From Bacteroidetes bacterium UBA4408 (lineage in GTDB: Bacteria; Bacteroidota; Bacteroidia; UBA4408): a DNA stretch of 24,780 nt. A program made the position numbers and the translations under genes. Below, piece after piece: positions 24,347-24,780 of the stretch. The stretch lies in assembly GCA_002389785.1 (NCBI GenBank), contig DGQS01000129.1, forward strand, positions 1 through 24,780, given 5' to 3'. The notes under the pieces were generated by a model. It was not told where the DNA came from, ran no database searches, and worked only from the letters and a program-made list of their open reading frames with translations. Numbering within the stretch: the first letter of the stretch is position 1; every line of letters starts with the position of its first letter.

Positions 24347-24742
24347 ATGCAGGTACTTTTTTTAAAACAAACTGATTTTACCCCTCTTGTTAACTTCGAC
24401 TTCTTAGAAGGAAAATTTGAAATTATGGGAGAATCAAGACCTGAAAATACAGGGAAGTTTTATGCTCAACTTACAGAGTGGCTGTTGAACTTGAAACAAG
24501 AAGTAGTGGCTAATCCCACAGAAAAAGAACTAGTGTTTGATTTTAAATTTGATTATTTCAACTCGACCTCAGCTAAGTATATTCTTGATTTATTAGCTAT
24601 TTTACAGGAAATTAATGACCCATTAAATAAAGTAAAGATTATTGTTAGATGGCATTACGATAAATTGGATGAAGATATGCGCGATTCAGGAGAGGAATTT
24701 TCGCAATTGGTTAGATTACCTTTCGAATTTATTGTTCACTGA
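24347..24742 (+). CDS. SiaC-family regulatory phosphoprotein (DUF1987)
   Basis: 131 residues, typical length. The core motif FDYFNSTSAKYILDLLAIL at about residues 68-86 is the family signature and carries the phospho-acceptor region (Ser73/Thr74; SiaC of Pseudomonas is phosphorylated at a threonine in the matching segment). GESRPENTGKFY near residue 28 is also typical. It is likely switched by the SiaB-like kinase encoded just upstream (3-base gap, probably translationally coupled) and by a PP2C-type phosphatase encoded elsewhere or just beyond the edge. The target in this organism is unknown; Bacteroidota may use it for something other than a diguanylate cyclase. Confidence 0.87.
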   Translation: MQVLFLKQTDFTPLVNFDFLEGKFEIMGESRPENTGKFYAQLTEWLLNLKQEVVANPTEKELVFDFKFDYFNSTSAKYILDLLAILQEINDPLNKVKIIVRWHYDKLDEDMRDSGEEFSQLVRLPFEFIVH

Positions 24743-24763
24743 TACCAAGTATATTTCTGAAGA

Positions 24764-24780
24764 ATGAGGTATTTATTCAT
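24764..24780 (+). CDS. Possible start of the next gene, cut by the window edge
   Basis: An ATG 21 bases after siaC reads MRYLF before the window ends. The short basic-hydrophobic start and operon position would suit a membrane-anchored phosphatase of the SiaA type, but five codons cannot identify it. Confidence 0.25.

Overview
The window comes from Bacteroidota. Several genes are preceded by the Bacteroidota -7 promoter box (TAnnTTTG) and few have a clear Shine-Dalgarno sequence. The families also fit: a TamA/BamA-like barrel, a PorT-like barrel, a lipoprotein with an acidic surface-export signal, and SiaB/SiaC-type regulators. No tRNA, rRNA, CRISPR array or insertion sequence was recognised.

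The sequence has two halves with different composition. Bases 1 to about 5,610 are GC-richer (high 40s percent in sampled rows) and use many C/G-ending codons, as in Chitinophagaceae-like genomes. The rest is AT-rich (mid 30s percent) and uses TTA, ATT and AAA heavily. The switch falls inside one intact open reading frame, fabF, near codons 138-145. Either an in-frame recombination or a chimeric assembly joined two Bacteroidota genomes at the conserved acpP-fabF-rnc locus. This is the most important observation here.

Left part (1-5,610): a truncated outer-membrane assembly protein (minus), hemW (plus), a possible 38-residue membrane peptide, gpsA, rnc and the 3' two thirds of fabF (all minus). 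The gpsA-rnc gap holds a GT-rich repeat.

Right part (5,610-24,780): the 5' third of fabF and acpP (minus); an M20 dipeptidase (minus); a roughly 500-base gap; a MacB-type ABC permease (plus); then a plus-strand surface-polysaccharide operon of galE, rfbB, a WbpP/TviC-type UDP-HexNAc epimerase and a CpsB/YwqE-type PHP phosphatase. An outer-membrane barrel (minus) and a small lipoprotein (plus) follow. A long minus-strand run then reads, in transcription order, rnpA, yidD, S41 protease, O-antigen ligase-like protein, recG, pheT. The right edge carries a plus-strand siaB-siaC pair.

Functional themes are fatty-acid synthesis (acpP, fabF), phospholipid precursor supply (gpsA), RNA processing and translation (rnc, rnpA, pheT), envelope biogenesis (Omp85-like, yidD) and surface glycan synthesis (galE, rfbB, wbpP-like, cpsB-like, wzy/waaL-like). 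A SiaC-type phospho-switch is also present. Most operons are tight, with short gaps or overlaps, and two convergent pairs leave no room for a terminator.
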